This document shows positions 24,418 to 38,600 of a DNA stretch of 64,000 nt, piece by piece (positions within the stretch are counted from its first letter, which is position 1; each line of letters opens with the position of its first letter). This DNA comes from Owenia fusiformis. Lineage: Eukaryota; Annelida; Polychaeta; Sabellida; Oweniidae. Location of the stretch: the NCBI GenBank assembly GCA_903813345.2, contig CAIIXF020000012.1:20596184-20660183 (forward strand). The letters are read 5' to 3'. The notes beneath the pieces were generated by a model. It saw nothing but the letters and a program-made list of their open reading frames with translations. It made no database searches and was not told the DNA's origin. The position numbers and the translations under genes were made by a program.

Positions 24418-25683
24418 CACGGGGAGATATTATATATGCTGATCACTAAAGTACATGTAGTACAAAATTAGTACTAAATCAGCACTCTGGCAAAAGTGCA
24501 CTCATAAGCACTTATGTCACAAGTGCTAATTTAGTACTAAAATCATGATATGAGTACTCATTTAATGCTGAAAAATCAATTTTATTACAGTCGAAATGTT
24601 GAGACATGCGCAGACCTCTATTTAGTGATATTTTCATTTCAAATATGGCGGCCAATCCGATGTCTGACGACCCTTACAAAGAATCTAGGCAGTTTGCATT
24701 TTTACCTCCTGTGAAATAACAAGTGGAATTTAGTCGTTGTTTTGTGTTTTATTATCATTCTGCATCGTAATTCTATGTGATATGGTGTTGAAATGTCAGC
24801 AGAAATACATATCCATACGATAATCGAGTGAATCAGATAACAGATTTTTCGAAAACCCGTCTCGTGCTAAGAGTGTAAAAACTTGTATTAACATACTCAA
24901 AAGGGCCAATGAGCACATCAATGTCAAGCTAAATCAATGTTGTGTCTAAAACAGGTACCTGATCTACTCAAAAGAGCTTGTCATTCACGTATACACGCTT
25001 AGCAAACACGGCGAAATGATCTGAATCTTGGAATTTCGTTCCAGAGCTAGTAATGTTTGCTCCGGTCTTCGTCATAAGTGTCATCAGACTTCACGCATGC
25101 TCAGGAGAAAAACCATCAACCAATAACGTTTTATAAATCAATTTTGCGCATGCGCCTTACAACGGTAAAGAATTCGTATTTATAAACGAACCAATTTGAG
25201 ATAACCCGATATCAGTCGGAGAAATCTGACGATCTACGAAACTCAGTTCAAAAAATCAAATGCGGACTGACGGCGTATTCTACTATGTTTGGATCTAAGA
25301 TTTTCAGTATAGATAAAGTCTTTTATGATCTTTCGAATGAGGTAAGTCTCTAGTTCGAAAGACAATCGTATCAACTTGAACAAAAGTTGAGTTTTGACAA
25401 AAAATTTTAACATGCGCAGAAGTCCCATTTTCGTTATACCATATTGACTGATTAGTACTATTTTATCACTCATGATATGAGTACTCATTTAGAGCTAAAA
25501 AATCAATGAAATTACTGCTATTTTATCACTCATCATATGAGTACTCAATTAGTACTAAAACATGCAATAAATCAGTACTCGTGCCATAAGTGCTCATTTA
25601 ATACTAGTATTTACTGAAATGAGTACTCAGTTAGCGTTAAAATGCCAGGAGTACTTTTTTAGTACTCAACATATCTCCCTGTG
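24418..25683. mobile_element. 1.27-kb TIR element, TA target site
   Basis: CACGGGGAGATAT at the left and ATATCTCCCTGTG at the right, both flanked by TA. Subterminal regions are packed with degenerate AGTACTCATTTAGTACTAAAA-like units. No transposase frame. A Kozak-like start at 24644 (AATATGGCGGCC) opens a 24-codon frame. The element begins 95 bp past the SLC17 stop. Confidence 0.85.
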
Positions 25684-25777
25684 TACATATGTATTAAATT
25701 CTGATCTATCAATTAGAATAATATCCAACTAAAAATATCACATTTTAAAACATGACCGAATTCCATAATTTGTGTCT

Positions 25778-25885
25778 TTAGTCTGAGCTGTGTTGATATC
25801 TTTGTTCTGGGGTCTCAGATATAGATGGCAGTCTCTCATACCCAGCCTTGCCATCTTCCTGTTGAATCTGGTTAGTTTCATCAAC
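25778..25885 (-). CDS. SLC17A5: SLC17 exon 13 (C-terminal tail and stop)
   Basis: Acceptor TTATTTCAG, phase 0. It encodes 35 residues, [20 protein letters not shown] and [15 protein letters not shown], then TAA. YERL (Y512-L515) fits the YxxΦ sorting pattern. Assignment rests on the open frame, splice site, phase and position, not on strong homology, so it is less certain than the others. Confidence 0.75.
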   Translation of the reverse strand, partial: VDETNQIQQEDGKAGYERLPSISETPEQRYQHSSD

Positions 25886-28800
25886 CTGAAATAACAAATG
25901 GTGTTGAAGACTGAAAAATTCTCTGGGTTTCAATGGTTCATGGTATACATACATTAAAACTCTTCAAAAACATTTTCAAAGTTTCTTAGCCTAATATCAC
26001 ACCGAAATAGCCTGACAACGGTTAAGTCAGATACCATTGTCACAAATGGCGGACATAACCATCACTTCAACTCTTTAATCACTTGGTTCTCATTTCATGG
26101 CATTTTATCGTCGCTAATTCTGTGCATGTATTAAGCTCTTGTGATGATGTAATCCCAATTTCTATCAAATTGTGTCGTGAATCGCTATAATACATCAATT
26201 TCATTCAACGTACCATAAAGCCACGTCTCTCCTCTTTGCAATGATATGTCATTCATTCACATGTGGTAATGGTTGGGTGAGAAATCCTTCCATTTGCACA
26301 GTGGGTCAAAATTGGCTCTGCACCAAGTTTTAGATATTGAAAAAATTAGTACCATGGGTATTGGGCTAACATGGTGACAGAAAATAATAAAAAAAAAACG
26401 GATATAATTTTTTGCTGATTTTTTGTAACAAAATTATTTCAAGCCACTTGCCACTATTTTGGACTGACTGAGAGACAGATGGACAAATTGATGTTAAGTA
26501 AAATGGCTGAAAAAAAATGGATATAATTTTTTGCCAATTATTTGTAACAAAATTATTTCATACAACTAATCTTTACAGTGACATGGCTTTTTGCAATGCA
26601 AGACACCTGAAATTATTTGTAAAGCTAGGAAATGGGCCAAAATTGAATTTTGCAAGACAAAAATGGCGACCATTTTGATATCAGGCAAGCTTTTGAACCA
26701 GGAGTCATAGGGGAGTTTTTTGTATTGATGTTGAACAAAAATAACTTGAAACTGGAATCCTATCGACAGAGGTTTTAAGCAAATAGTCCAAAAGAGGATT
26801 TCGCGAGACAGATGGACAAATTAATGTTAACTAAAATGGCTGAAAATAAAAAAAAGGATATAATATTTTGCCGATTTTTTTAAACAAAATTATTTCATAC
26901 AACTAGTCTTTACAGTGACATGGCTTTTTACAATGCAGGACAGCTGAAATTATTTGTAAAGCTAGGAAATGGGCAAAAAGTGAATTTCGCGAAACAAGAA
27001 TGGCGACCATTTTGAAAATAGGCGAGCTTTTGAACCAAGAGTCATAGGAGAGTTTTTTGTATTGATGTTGAACAAAATTAACTTAAAACGGGAATCCTAT
27101 CGACAGAGGGTTTAAGGTAAATGGTCCAAAAGTGGATTTTGCGAGACAGATGGTCAAATCAATGTTAACTAAAATGGCTGAGAATAAAAAAAATGGATAT
27201 AATTTTCTCTGATTTTTCGTAACAAAATTATTTCATACATTTACTCTTTACATTGACATGGATTTTTACAATGTAGGACACTTGAAATTATTTGTAAAGC
27301 TAGGAAATGGGTCAAAAGTGAATTTCATCAGACAAAAATGGCGGCCATTTTGAAAATAGGCGAGCTTTTGAACCAGGAGTCATAGGGGAGTTTTCTGTAT
27401 TGATGTTGAACAGAAATAACTTAAACCAGGAATCCCATCGACAGAGGTTTTAAAACGTGCCACTGTTATTGACAGAAAGTGGATTTCGCGAGTCAGATAG
27501 AGAAATCAATGTTAACTAAAATGGCTGAAAATAAAAAAAATGGATATAATTTTTCGCTGAATTTTTGTAACAAAATTATTTCATATATCTACCCTTTACA
27601 TTGACATGGATTTTTACAAAGTAGGACACCTGAAATTAGTTGTAAAGCTAGGAAATGGGTCAAAAGTGAATTTCGCGAGACAGATGGACAAATCAATGTT
27701 AACTAAAATGGCTGAGAATAAAAAAAATAGATATAATTTCGCTGATTTTTCGTAACAAAATTATTTCATACATTTACTCTTTACATTGACATGGATTTTT
27801 ACAATGTAGGACACTTGAAATTATTTGTAAAGCTAGGAAATGGGTCAAAAGTGAATTTCGTCAGACAAAAATGGCGGCCATTTTGAAAATAGGCGAGCTT
27901 TTGAACCAGGAGTCATTGGGGAGTTTTCTGTATTGATGTTGAACAGAAATAACTTAAAACAGGAATCCTATCGACAGAGGTTTTAAAAAGAGCATCTGTG
28001 CTCAGAATTCCTCCACCAGATATTGCAAAACCTCAAAAAAGAATTGCCCGTGGGCTGCTTTTCTCTGGTTTTACCCACAAATGACTCAGGGCTGAACCAT
28101 GCATGAGGTGGACAGATGAGCACATCTTTATGTGCAAGGAAGTGGTGGCAGTTTTTGAGGGGTATAGGATGTATTCTTGCAAGAGTATGAATATGAACAC
28201 GTTACTGTCTTTGCCACACCTGACACACCTTCTTCCAATAGCCCATATGCCCTTTGTACTGACTTTCACAATGTTTAAAACTTGGGTCTGAGCTGAATTT
28301 TGCAAAATAAATGATTATTCGGCCAGACATGACTCCCTGTTAATGAATGATATTCCATTGCAAAGAGGAGTAATTTGGCTTTTTGGTACATTAAATGAAA
28401 AGGATGCAGTCAGCATTGGTTTTATGTTTTCTTCCAATATTGCACCAGGTTCCGAACACTGACTTTTGCGATGGTACAAAGCTAATTTTGGCTCACTTTG
28501 CAAATGGAATGATTACTCGCCCAACCATGACCAAATATCAATGAATGATATATCATTGTAAAGAGGAGACACATGGCTTTATGGTGCATTGAATGAAATC
28601 AATGCTGTCATCACTGGTTTTGTGCTTTTCCGAGATAACAATCTGTTGCATTTTTTTTGATACGAACTGTATAGCGTCTTCGATATTGTCAATGACAATG
28701 GAATCTGAATTTGAAATAATTTACAAAGACAACAGCATATGGTAATACACGGTCCATTGCTCCGTATCTCATATTGATCGGTTAAATTAAAGACTTTATT

Positions 28801-29633
28801 TCGATGGTAGAACATTATTAACTGTACAATGAGTATAAAGACACTTGCTTGATTGTTGTTCCAAAGGAATTTAGTCTAGGTGCTCTATTAAACATACAGT
28901 TCATGAAAATCTAATTGAAGTGATGGTTATGTCCGCCATATGTGACATTGGTATCTGACTTTACCGTTGTCAGGCTATTGATACAGTACAGATCTACAGC
29001 TCAATGTACAATTTACAGTTCATGACTCTGATCTACCCACCTTCTTCACCATCTTGTATCCTTTCTTGGCCCATGGTTGTTCAACACCAGAGCCAAATAT
29101 TATATAAAATATTGCACCAAATGTGTAGATGGCTGCACTAATGTAGAACACCTTCTGCCATTGTATTCTATTTTTCTGTAAAGCAAAAGCGTTAAATTAC
29201 CATAAATGTCTTTCATGAACATACATACATATGTGCCTTATTATCTCTCTTCTTTATAACACCCATCAACACATTATTCAGAACAACTAGAAAATGGCAA
29301 CTCCACGGAGCAGCAAATCCCAACGAACACTATATAAATCATCAATCTGTACAGTCACAATGTAATATCTACTCTTACCATCTACTCTTACCTTCAATAA
29401 ATATTTTAAATCATTGTAGTATCAGTAATGGTGAAATTTCTGCTCTAGTCAGCCATTTTGAATTTTCAGAGGTGCAAATCAAAAAAACAATGCCATAATT
29501 GTGATCTACTCTGAAATTTCTTCAATTTGAGTATAATATAGCCATACTTTTAAGACATCAGAAAATAATTGCGAAATCCAGCATTAGGCCGCCATTTTGA
29601 ATTTTTTGAGGCCCGAATCAGGAAAACGCTACA

Positions 29634-29674
<41 letters not shown>

Positions 29675-32600
29675 TCACTCATTTATTTCATATATACATA
29701 CTACAGCATTCTATAAATATTTTTTGTGTTTACAATTGACGGGCTAAAGGTTGTCGCCAACATAAGTTATATATCAAGAAGTAATACAAAAAGCTTATTC
29801 TTATGATGCTTTATCTACAAAACAAGTTCTTATGATCTTTTTATCTACCAAATTTACTGTTTTTTTTTTTTTATTGATCCAGTATTATTTATGGATACTG
29901 TGCTTGTTACATGTATTTCATATGTAGTTGTATGCATCTATGGAATAACCTCATTCATACATCCCTCATTCATACATTCATTCACTCATTCAATCATCTT
30001 TTCGTTCGTTACACATTTTACAATATGTTAAATATGATCTTTGGTTACATATCTATTTATTTTTATTACTGTTACACATAATTTTTTATTATGTCAATGG
30101 AAAATATAAAGTTAATACAAAAATAAAAACAATACATATTCTTATAACTTTTCATAAATGACTGCTAATTCATCATTCTTATTAAAAAAAAAAAAATTTT
30201 TTAATAAGAACGCTACAATATTTGCAATCTACTCTAACTTGCCTTTCATTTGAGTATAATAAAGCTATACTTCAAAAACATCTCAAAATTAACGCAAATT
30301 CCAGTTTTTTCCAATCCCCCATTTAAGGCCCCTGGGGGTCAGGGTGAAAAACCCAGGATATATGTGAAATAGATAGATGTAGTTAATATACTACCAAAAT
30401 TTCAAATAAAAATATTTATTATTTTGGTTTAAAATGAAAAACATAAGATTTTTGCAAAAAATTCCCGCCATTTTTAAACTGGCAGCCATCTTGAAACGTA
30501 AAACTATTCACCAATATACATCTTTCTACCAAATATGAAGAAAATCTGTCAACTAGTATTCGAGTTATCTTCCGGACAGACGGACAGACTGACTGACTGA
30601 CGGACGGACGGACGGACGGACGGAGGGCTTCACTATATCCCTACAGAACTTCGTTCGCATATGGATATTACTAAAACCACTGCAGCATTAAGTGTAAAGG
30701 TTTTTATTGAGGAAAATACCGGATTTATATTGCGTAAATAGAGGTTATTTAATGGGAGGTTTTTGATACAGGGTATATCTGAGGGAAATACAATATATTT
30801 ACCTGAGGGACCGTAGGGGCCGAGGGTTGATATATTGTATTTACCGAGGGATATACCCTGTATCAAAAATCAAGCATTCAATAACTGATTTATCCTATAC
30901 TTAGTAGATTATGAGAATAAAATATGCATTGAATGTTAGGGAATCCTAATGTAGTAATTACAAATGATAATTACAATCAAAACATGAATATTTTATCTCA
31001 ATTTTAAGTCCTCAACAATTTTTGTTTTTTAAACTCAACAGCTTTTAAGATAGTGTATGAAATTAATATTTATCAAAAGTATATCCCGGGAATTCAAAAA
31101 AGCACTGAAAGAAATTCCCGGGGATTACTGATGAGCGGGTGATATATATATCTCCCGCTCACCTCAGATATCAATTATATTCCCGCATGTTATTTACCTA
31201 TAACACTACTAAGTATGGGATAAGTACATGTAGTATGGTTAGGGCAACCAGTATAATGGCTACAGACCTTACAGTAGTTAGTTCCAATTCAATTCTGATT
31301 AGATCAGATGATTGCTTTTAAAGGAGGATAAACCGTTTTTTAAATCAAAGACGCCCTCCCCAGATACTTTTATAAAACATTTAACAGAATTTCCAAATTG
31401 AATACACTTACAGCAGTAGCTGTTAATAGCCCTACAACTTGTGGTCCCAGGAACCCTGGTATAGTAGCTGCACTGTTTGTTATGCCCATCAATGTACCTA
31501 AATGAAAAAAACAACAATACGTCCATGAATAGTTTTTGAATCTTATTTTAACATCAAACTATAAAAACTGAAAGTGAAAAGAAAATTTTGAAACTGGTGG
31601 CTTTTTGAAAATAGGCTTTCAAAAATTTAAACCACCACTTTTTCTGATAATAAATGAAAATAATGTGTGTTTTAGTAAATAAATTCACAATTCATTAAGC
31701 CTATCACCAATCAGTGATATGCTATTGCATTATATTTTTTAGTGATAGAACAATAAAATAGAGCTTCATGATAACAGATGGGAGTGATGGAGTTAGGGTT
31801 GAGGTAAACTAATGGAGCTTATTCCCCCTCTTTATCTACTAATAGTAAGAGTTTGCAGCCTAAGCATGGAATATATAATTTATATTATGGTGAGTTTTGG
31901 ATATAGGATATAGTTTATTATATTTATAGGGTATCTAACTTTAAATACATTTATAACCAGCAGAAAAAGTATAAGATCATGTTGAAGTAACTGAAAATGT
32001 GTGTACATGTACATGAAAGTAGTTTTCACCTGCATTGTCGGGAGCAATATCTAAGTGATTAACGTTATATCCTGACATTGTGAATCCCTGAATGCCCACA
32101 GCCAGCGTAAGCACAATCACAGCAAGTGTGCGGTCACACCCTATATAACCCATTATGACTAATAGTGCAGCAGGTATAACAAGACCTGCAAATAAAAGGA
32201 GATCATTTATAGAAGGGAAATAGACACAAGAGGAGGGAGATGTGACACTAGTTTTCATCTAATAATAATGACAGTGCAAGGGGAATAATCAGACCTGAAA
32301 ATACAACAAGGTAATTCATACTTGGGGAAAAAGAAGGGCAATGGAGGGGGAAGTGACACTGCTGGTTTTCATCTGAAAGTTTATATTTGGAAACATAAGG
32401 ACATGGGAGGGGTTTGCCATGCATGCAGAATGTGGATCTTATTCCAATTGAAAGGAATAATGTCTCCATTATTACAGAAATGTATAAAGCAAGTCAAAAT
32501 CATGTTCCATCTGATCCATTTTTTACAAAAAATGCAGACATAATTGTTTTTTTTTCAATATGAAATTAATAATAATGAAGACAATGTTCCTTCAATAATC

Positions 32601-35600
32601 AGTTGTGTTGTATCTGTACCTGCAAAATCAGGTGCAATATCAAGATGGTTAATGGCATACGCACATTGCACAGCACCACCCAGCCCAATACCTAATGTTA
32701 TCAATACAAGGGCATGGATGCGATCACAACCTATATAGCCTACTGCCACTAAGGCTACAGCTGGACAAATAAAACCTGGATTAAAAATATACAACATCAG
32801 GAAAAATAAAGGCATGGTCAAGAAGATATATTTCAATTGTGAAAATAGTTCAATAAATGTACGAGCCCCCTTCATCATTGTTTTGTTAACCCGAAGCTCA
32901 TTGCTAATGACATAACCACCATTAGCTCATTAGTAATTGGCCTTTGCACTGGGGATGAACTGGAAACGAGGGAGGTTTTGCCTCGTATCAAAATGGCGGC
33001 GCGTGAAAAAATTTCATTCGGTAAGATTTTTGTTTTTTACAATTTTCGTGCTTTTATCCTTCAAATTAAAACTTAATATTTGGCAAGTAAATAGTTCATA
33101 AGTTCCGGTTTTATAATATGATTACAAATTAGAAATCAATACTGGCATTGCTGAGATATTTACATATCAATTCTCTCACTTAGGAAACGAGGCATGTTTC
33201 TCAAGGAAACGAGGCAGCTATATAGCATTCTTAAGAATGAAACGAGGCAACCATATTTAATTAAAAATGTTTTGTTTTTATTACAGAACGGGGCCTACAA
33301 AAAGAAGCGTCCCTGTTCAAATGACATTTCTGTAACACAGGAAACGACAACATTGCTGATATTGTATTCCATATGATGCAACAGCATGATGGTAATCTCT
33401 CTGTACGGAAACGAACGTTAGATGAGAAAACAGGTTCATTTGTATACACGTCTCATCATTTTGGCGTATTTCATTAAAGAATACAAACAGTAAAATCCAA
33501 TGTACACCAATGAGACAATGCCAGTGTGCTCCTTGACTTTGCTATTTTTGTAATATAGGCGAGTCATTTAATTATTACCATGGTCATTCGTTTTTTATCG
33601 TATCTGGAATTATATTCTATCAAATATAGCCATCTCGAGCAACAACAATGCCCCATTTGCGTACGATTAGTAGGGAGGTTTAAAGACACATGTTTTAAAG
33701 AGAAGTGTACGTAAACGTGTCAAATTGCAATCTTCAGAGAACTAGTTCTTGTCTTCAACGTCTTTATTTGCATGAATGATTACAAAGGTATCAGTTAAAC
33801 TGTTTTAATTGGGTCTTTGTACAAGTCAATCCAGAACGGAACTATAGATCCCAGGGGTCATTTCACGTTTACGTTCGCCATTTCTAAAATACGTGTAGCT
33901 TAAGCTCCCTATTAAAATAGCACTTCTTTGAACGAGATTTTTCTTATTTGAGAGAACATTTTGATGATATATGCGCTACCATTGATAGCTCGGATAGCTG
34001 GCTCGTTTATTGGAATTGACACTCAAAGCAATGCTATTTAACGTTTTCGAAATATTTAAAAAATAAAACAGTATAACTCCATAGCATAAATTTTAAGCTG
34101 CAGCAAAGAATGAATCGAGTGAAGTGCTTTGCTTGCATTCGACGCTCGCCAGAACACCCCCCCCGCTACCCAATCAAAAGCTGGCTACACAACCCTGTAA
34201 TACGCATGGCCCACATTTGAATTCAACCACGGAAATTAAGCTTAGATTAGATCAATATTCCTATATAAAATAGACACTCACTTGGTTTATTTCTTGTTTT
34301 ATATCCAAAGAACATGTGTAAGTTTCTATAGATATATTATATATAACATATTTTTGGCATGGGGAGACGGCTATCTATCCATAAAAGGGTTGCGTAATTG
34401 TATACAAAAGAAACGATTACGTAACCATTGTATAATATTACGCAATAATATTACGCAATGAAAGCGCAAAATCCTGATAATGCAAACTTATATTATCGAA
34501 ATCTTTGGGACAAGACTGAAGAACATGTTGTCTTGCTCTGAAAGATAAATGACCAGTGTAGCGCTTTATGAACAATATGGTTATTCTTTTTAACTCTTAC
34601 ATATATAATCATGTATATCGTGTAAAACGTAATCGGTCGTATGTGACCAGAACGGTGGAAATAAGATCATTAAATGTAGACACTATCACAGAAAGAATAG
34701 TTGCCTCGTTGCAAGTCAAACATTGCCTCGTTTCATTGTTACAAAATGTAGACAGGTGCCTCGTTTCCTAAGTGAGAGAATTGAAATGTAAATATCTCAG
34801 CAATGTCTGTATTGATTTCTAATTTGCAATCATATTATAAAACCGGAACTTATAAACTATTTACTTGCCAAATATCAAGTTTGAATTTGAAGGATAAAAG
34901 CACGAAAATTGTAAAAAACAAAAATCTTACCGAATGCAATTTTTTCACGCGCCGCCATTTTGATACGAGGCAAAACCTCCCTCGTTTCCAGTTCATCCCC
35001 AGTGCTTTGGACTATTAACCTCTGAAGGTGACCAATCATTTCACCTTTTACCTTGGCCTTTTGACCAATCATAGAGCACTGTACAGCACACAATCACATA
35101 CTATTGAGAACTGTCTATGTGAGATAACAGACTCCTAATTGAATAAACAAGTTCAACATTTTGTTGGTTATAGAGTATGAGAAGAGTATCTTTAATAGAG
35201 TACAGTATACCTAATGTATTGAATATTTTCCTCACACTAGTAGTGGAGAGTATGTGTGCTCTTAGGTAATCTGCTATTTGACCTCCTACATTGATGAGTA
35301 TCCACATTACAAGGTAGGGAATGGCAGACAGAAATCCATTCTAAAAGAAAAAGGAGTTAAAGACATATTTTTATTCAATAATACTATTGTTTTCCCAGGG
35401 AAATAAAATTGTATTGTCCCTCTTAAAATCGTATTCACTCAAAAAACATATTCACCCAGGAAATATCGTATTGTGATCATATTCACCTGAGAAAAATCAT
35501 ATTGGGATTGTATTCACTCAAAAATCAAATTAATGAAAAAACAATCAATGGTCACTATGCTTGGGACTACAGTACACATTGCATTTCATTACGTATATCA

Positions 35601-38600
35601 CTTTGTTCAGTACATTCACAGGAAGTAGTCAGATGAAAATTCACTACTAATAACAACACAGATGATTTCATCGCTGAGCAACAGAACAAAAACACTAAGA
35701 TATAACAGCATCAGATGGCAAAGCATTTGGAAAAACATGTATGAGATAGTTCTATGTAAGTTCATCTCTCTGGTTAATATATCAGAAACAAGTCAAATTC
35801 TTTACTTCAGAGAATATTTTTAATTTATTGAGACTTATTACGATGATATATTTATCTTAAGGTTATTATTAGGTCATTCGTTTTTTCGTATCTATGTTTT
35901 TTGTTGTTGTTATTTTTTAGGTTACTAGGTCATTTGTTACATAATTAAATTTTCCATTGTCTGTTTATGACGTCACATAAATGTATACATGCTGTTATAT
36001 TTTGAAAAAGACTAAGGGATATTAGTCAAAAGTCTCAATAAATTAAAAATATTCTCTGAAGTAAAGAATTTGACTTGTTTCTCATGTATGAGATATTTCT
36101 CTACTTGATTCAGAAAATTCAAACAATTTGCTGAAGGATTTTTTGATCATGTTTTAAAACGAAAAGGTCATTTCATGATTGATTTTCAACTTTATGAATT
36201 TTATTCCAGGTTTTTCCAATATGAATTTTATTCCATGGGTTATATGATACTGACCTTGGGAAATATCATATTATCCTGGAATTAAATCTATATTGAACAT
36301 CAACCATGAAATAACCTTTATCCCATGGTTGCAAGGATATAGATCGAATATCACATGAAGATATATTTGATATGTGGATCAAGATATCATATTTTTGCAA
36401 AAAATGCTCAAACCATCGAATATCACTTTTAAACTATCAAATATCACTTCTTAAAGAGTGATATACAAGAAAAATTCAATTACATTTTTGTAAATTCATT
36501 TTCACCATTTTAATCAACGTTTTTTCAAAATATTAAAAAAAATCTTTTCAACTGTTTTTCACTGATGATGATTTGCAGACAAATATCCATTCTAGATGAC
36601 ACTATTCTCAAACTATTGAGACGTTTTAACTGACTTTCCAGTCCCCTCTCCTAGTTTCTTACCTCTGATATATCAAACTTGAGTACATCTTTCATATAGG
36701 TAGGGAGACATGTTAGTAGAGTATAGAATCCCCAATTGTTGCAGAAATGAGCCACAATAATTGCCCAAACTCTTATAGATTTGAATATTTCTAACCATGG
36801 GGTGGGGTGGTGCTGGAATACAGAGCATGAATACAATGATTATGTTTATTGACCTTTAAATGAATAAATATTAGGGACTCTATAATTGTTTTATGTACTT
36901 CAGTTTATATAACAATACCAGGCAACATAGGAAAGCAACAATTTGAGGATGATAATCGTCATTTCTGGAATTACAGGGTGATCAATAAGTAGTGACAATG
37001 ATGCTCCCATTTAATATAAAACCGATTTAAATGAAACTTGGTGAATTTGAAGGCATAAAAGTACTTAATTATCTTGTACAATAAAAATTGCTAACACTCC
37101 ATTGTAACGCATTAATAGTTTCCATGGGAACTTAACACCTATATCAGAGTTCCATCGAATGATATTCAGTCAATTTAAGCGACTCCTGGTCCTGCTATAT
37201 GGGTCAATTCATTCACAAAATATTTTGTTATTGAAAACCAAGTCACTGCTCATGTTCAAAATAAGTACCACCTCGACAAACACATTCTCTATTCCCCCTA
37301 ACCCACTCATGATAGAATACATTGGAAGTCAATCTGTCACTGGTCAGCCACTTCTTCGATGATCCTCTAGTGTGCCACGACCATCCTTGAACTTCTTGTG
37401 CCAGCTAACTCTTCCCTCAGACATAAATGTAATATAGTCCCCAAAGGTATTTCTCAAAAACCTAGTTGTATCATGCACTGATAGGTTATTCTTTACACAG
37501 TGTTGTATTTAAGTTCTCTGTCTGATGCTGTTTTTTCTGCCAGTGAAGACATTCCTTGATCCATTTTGCCACCTTTCCAATATGACTACCCAGGCTAAAA
37601 GATGGATTTTCACCCGTATTTCATTCATAATCTTGTCAACAATTTAGCATCTATGACATTACAACAATACAACTGACAATTCATCATTTAGAAAATTGCA
37701 TAATTTCTTATATTAGAAAATGACTATATTTCAAATAATTCAATCAACAGCTATGCCAAGAAAGGAAATAAGCAAAGTTAAAAGTAGAATAAAATGACGA
37801 TCACCAGGCAAATGTCATCTGCCATCTGCTCTGGATGCCGTACCCCTGTGTTACTTATTCACCACCAAATCATACATATTCTGACCATGTATCCTTTCTC
37901 TTGGTAGTTAGATTGGGAACTTATTTTGGCGCATTTTTGCCAAGTTTCATATTATACTATTGAAACCTCTTCAAATGGGAGCATCATTGTCACTACTTAT
38001 TGATAACCCTGTACAAACAGATCAAATTAAATTGCTTTATAAAGTTTTACATTCACAATGCGCTTTTAATTTTTAAAGAAGCAATGCTATCAATTGAAAA
38101 CTGGCATGTGCGATCAACATGCACTACCGTATAAAAGGTTTAATCCAAAAGCCCATACATATTACTCATTCAACATCCATCCTCCACTAGAGTGTGATTT
38201 TCACTTACTTTAATATCTTCTTTAATCTTATCATCGTGAAGGTTTTCTTCTATGTGGTTTCTCTCTGCCTTGGTGATATTTGGATGCTGTGCCGGTGTGT
38301 CACATACAATTAACATCCAAGCTACAAACCACAGGCAACCAAGCGCACCTAAAAACATTGCTCATCCATATCATATCTTAAAAGTACTAATTATTGCAAA
38401 AGCCTTAAGGAGGCTAATAATAAATTAGCACTTCCCCAGGCTTTCCTAATAGAAAATAACTTGTAAAATTATTTTGCTGCAAATAAATAATGCTTAAAGC
38501 TAATATAAATCATTGTTAAATTATTGTTATTACAGGGTGTCCCAGAAGGCATGAGACTTTATCTTAGGGACACAGAGGATATGAATGGATTTGGTTGCTT

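Noticed and set aside
24644-24718. 24-codon frame starting MAANPMSDDPYKES as a gene
   Set aside because: It lies inside a TIR element, is very short and has no supporting context; noted only as part of that element.
32620-32775. Exons 10a and 10b both constitutive
   Set aside because: They are in frame together, but would duplicate a helix pair and the NHLDIAP motif, which no SLC17 protein is known to have.
36974-38011. Active mariner transposon
   Set aside because: Only a broken N-terminal transposase fragment remains and the catalytic region is gone.
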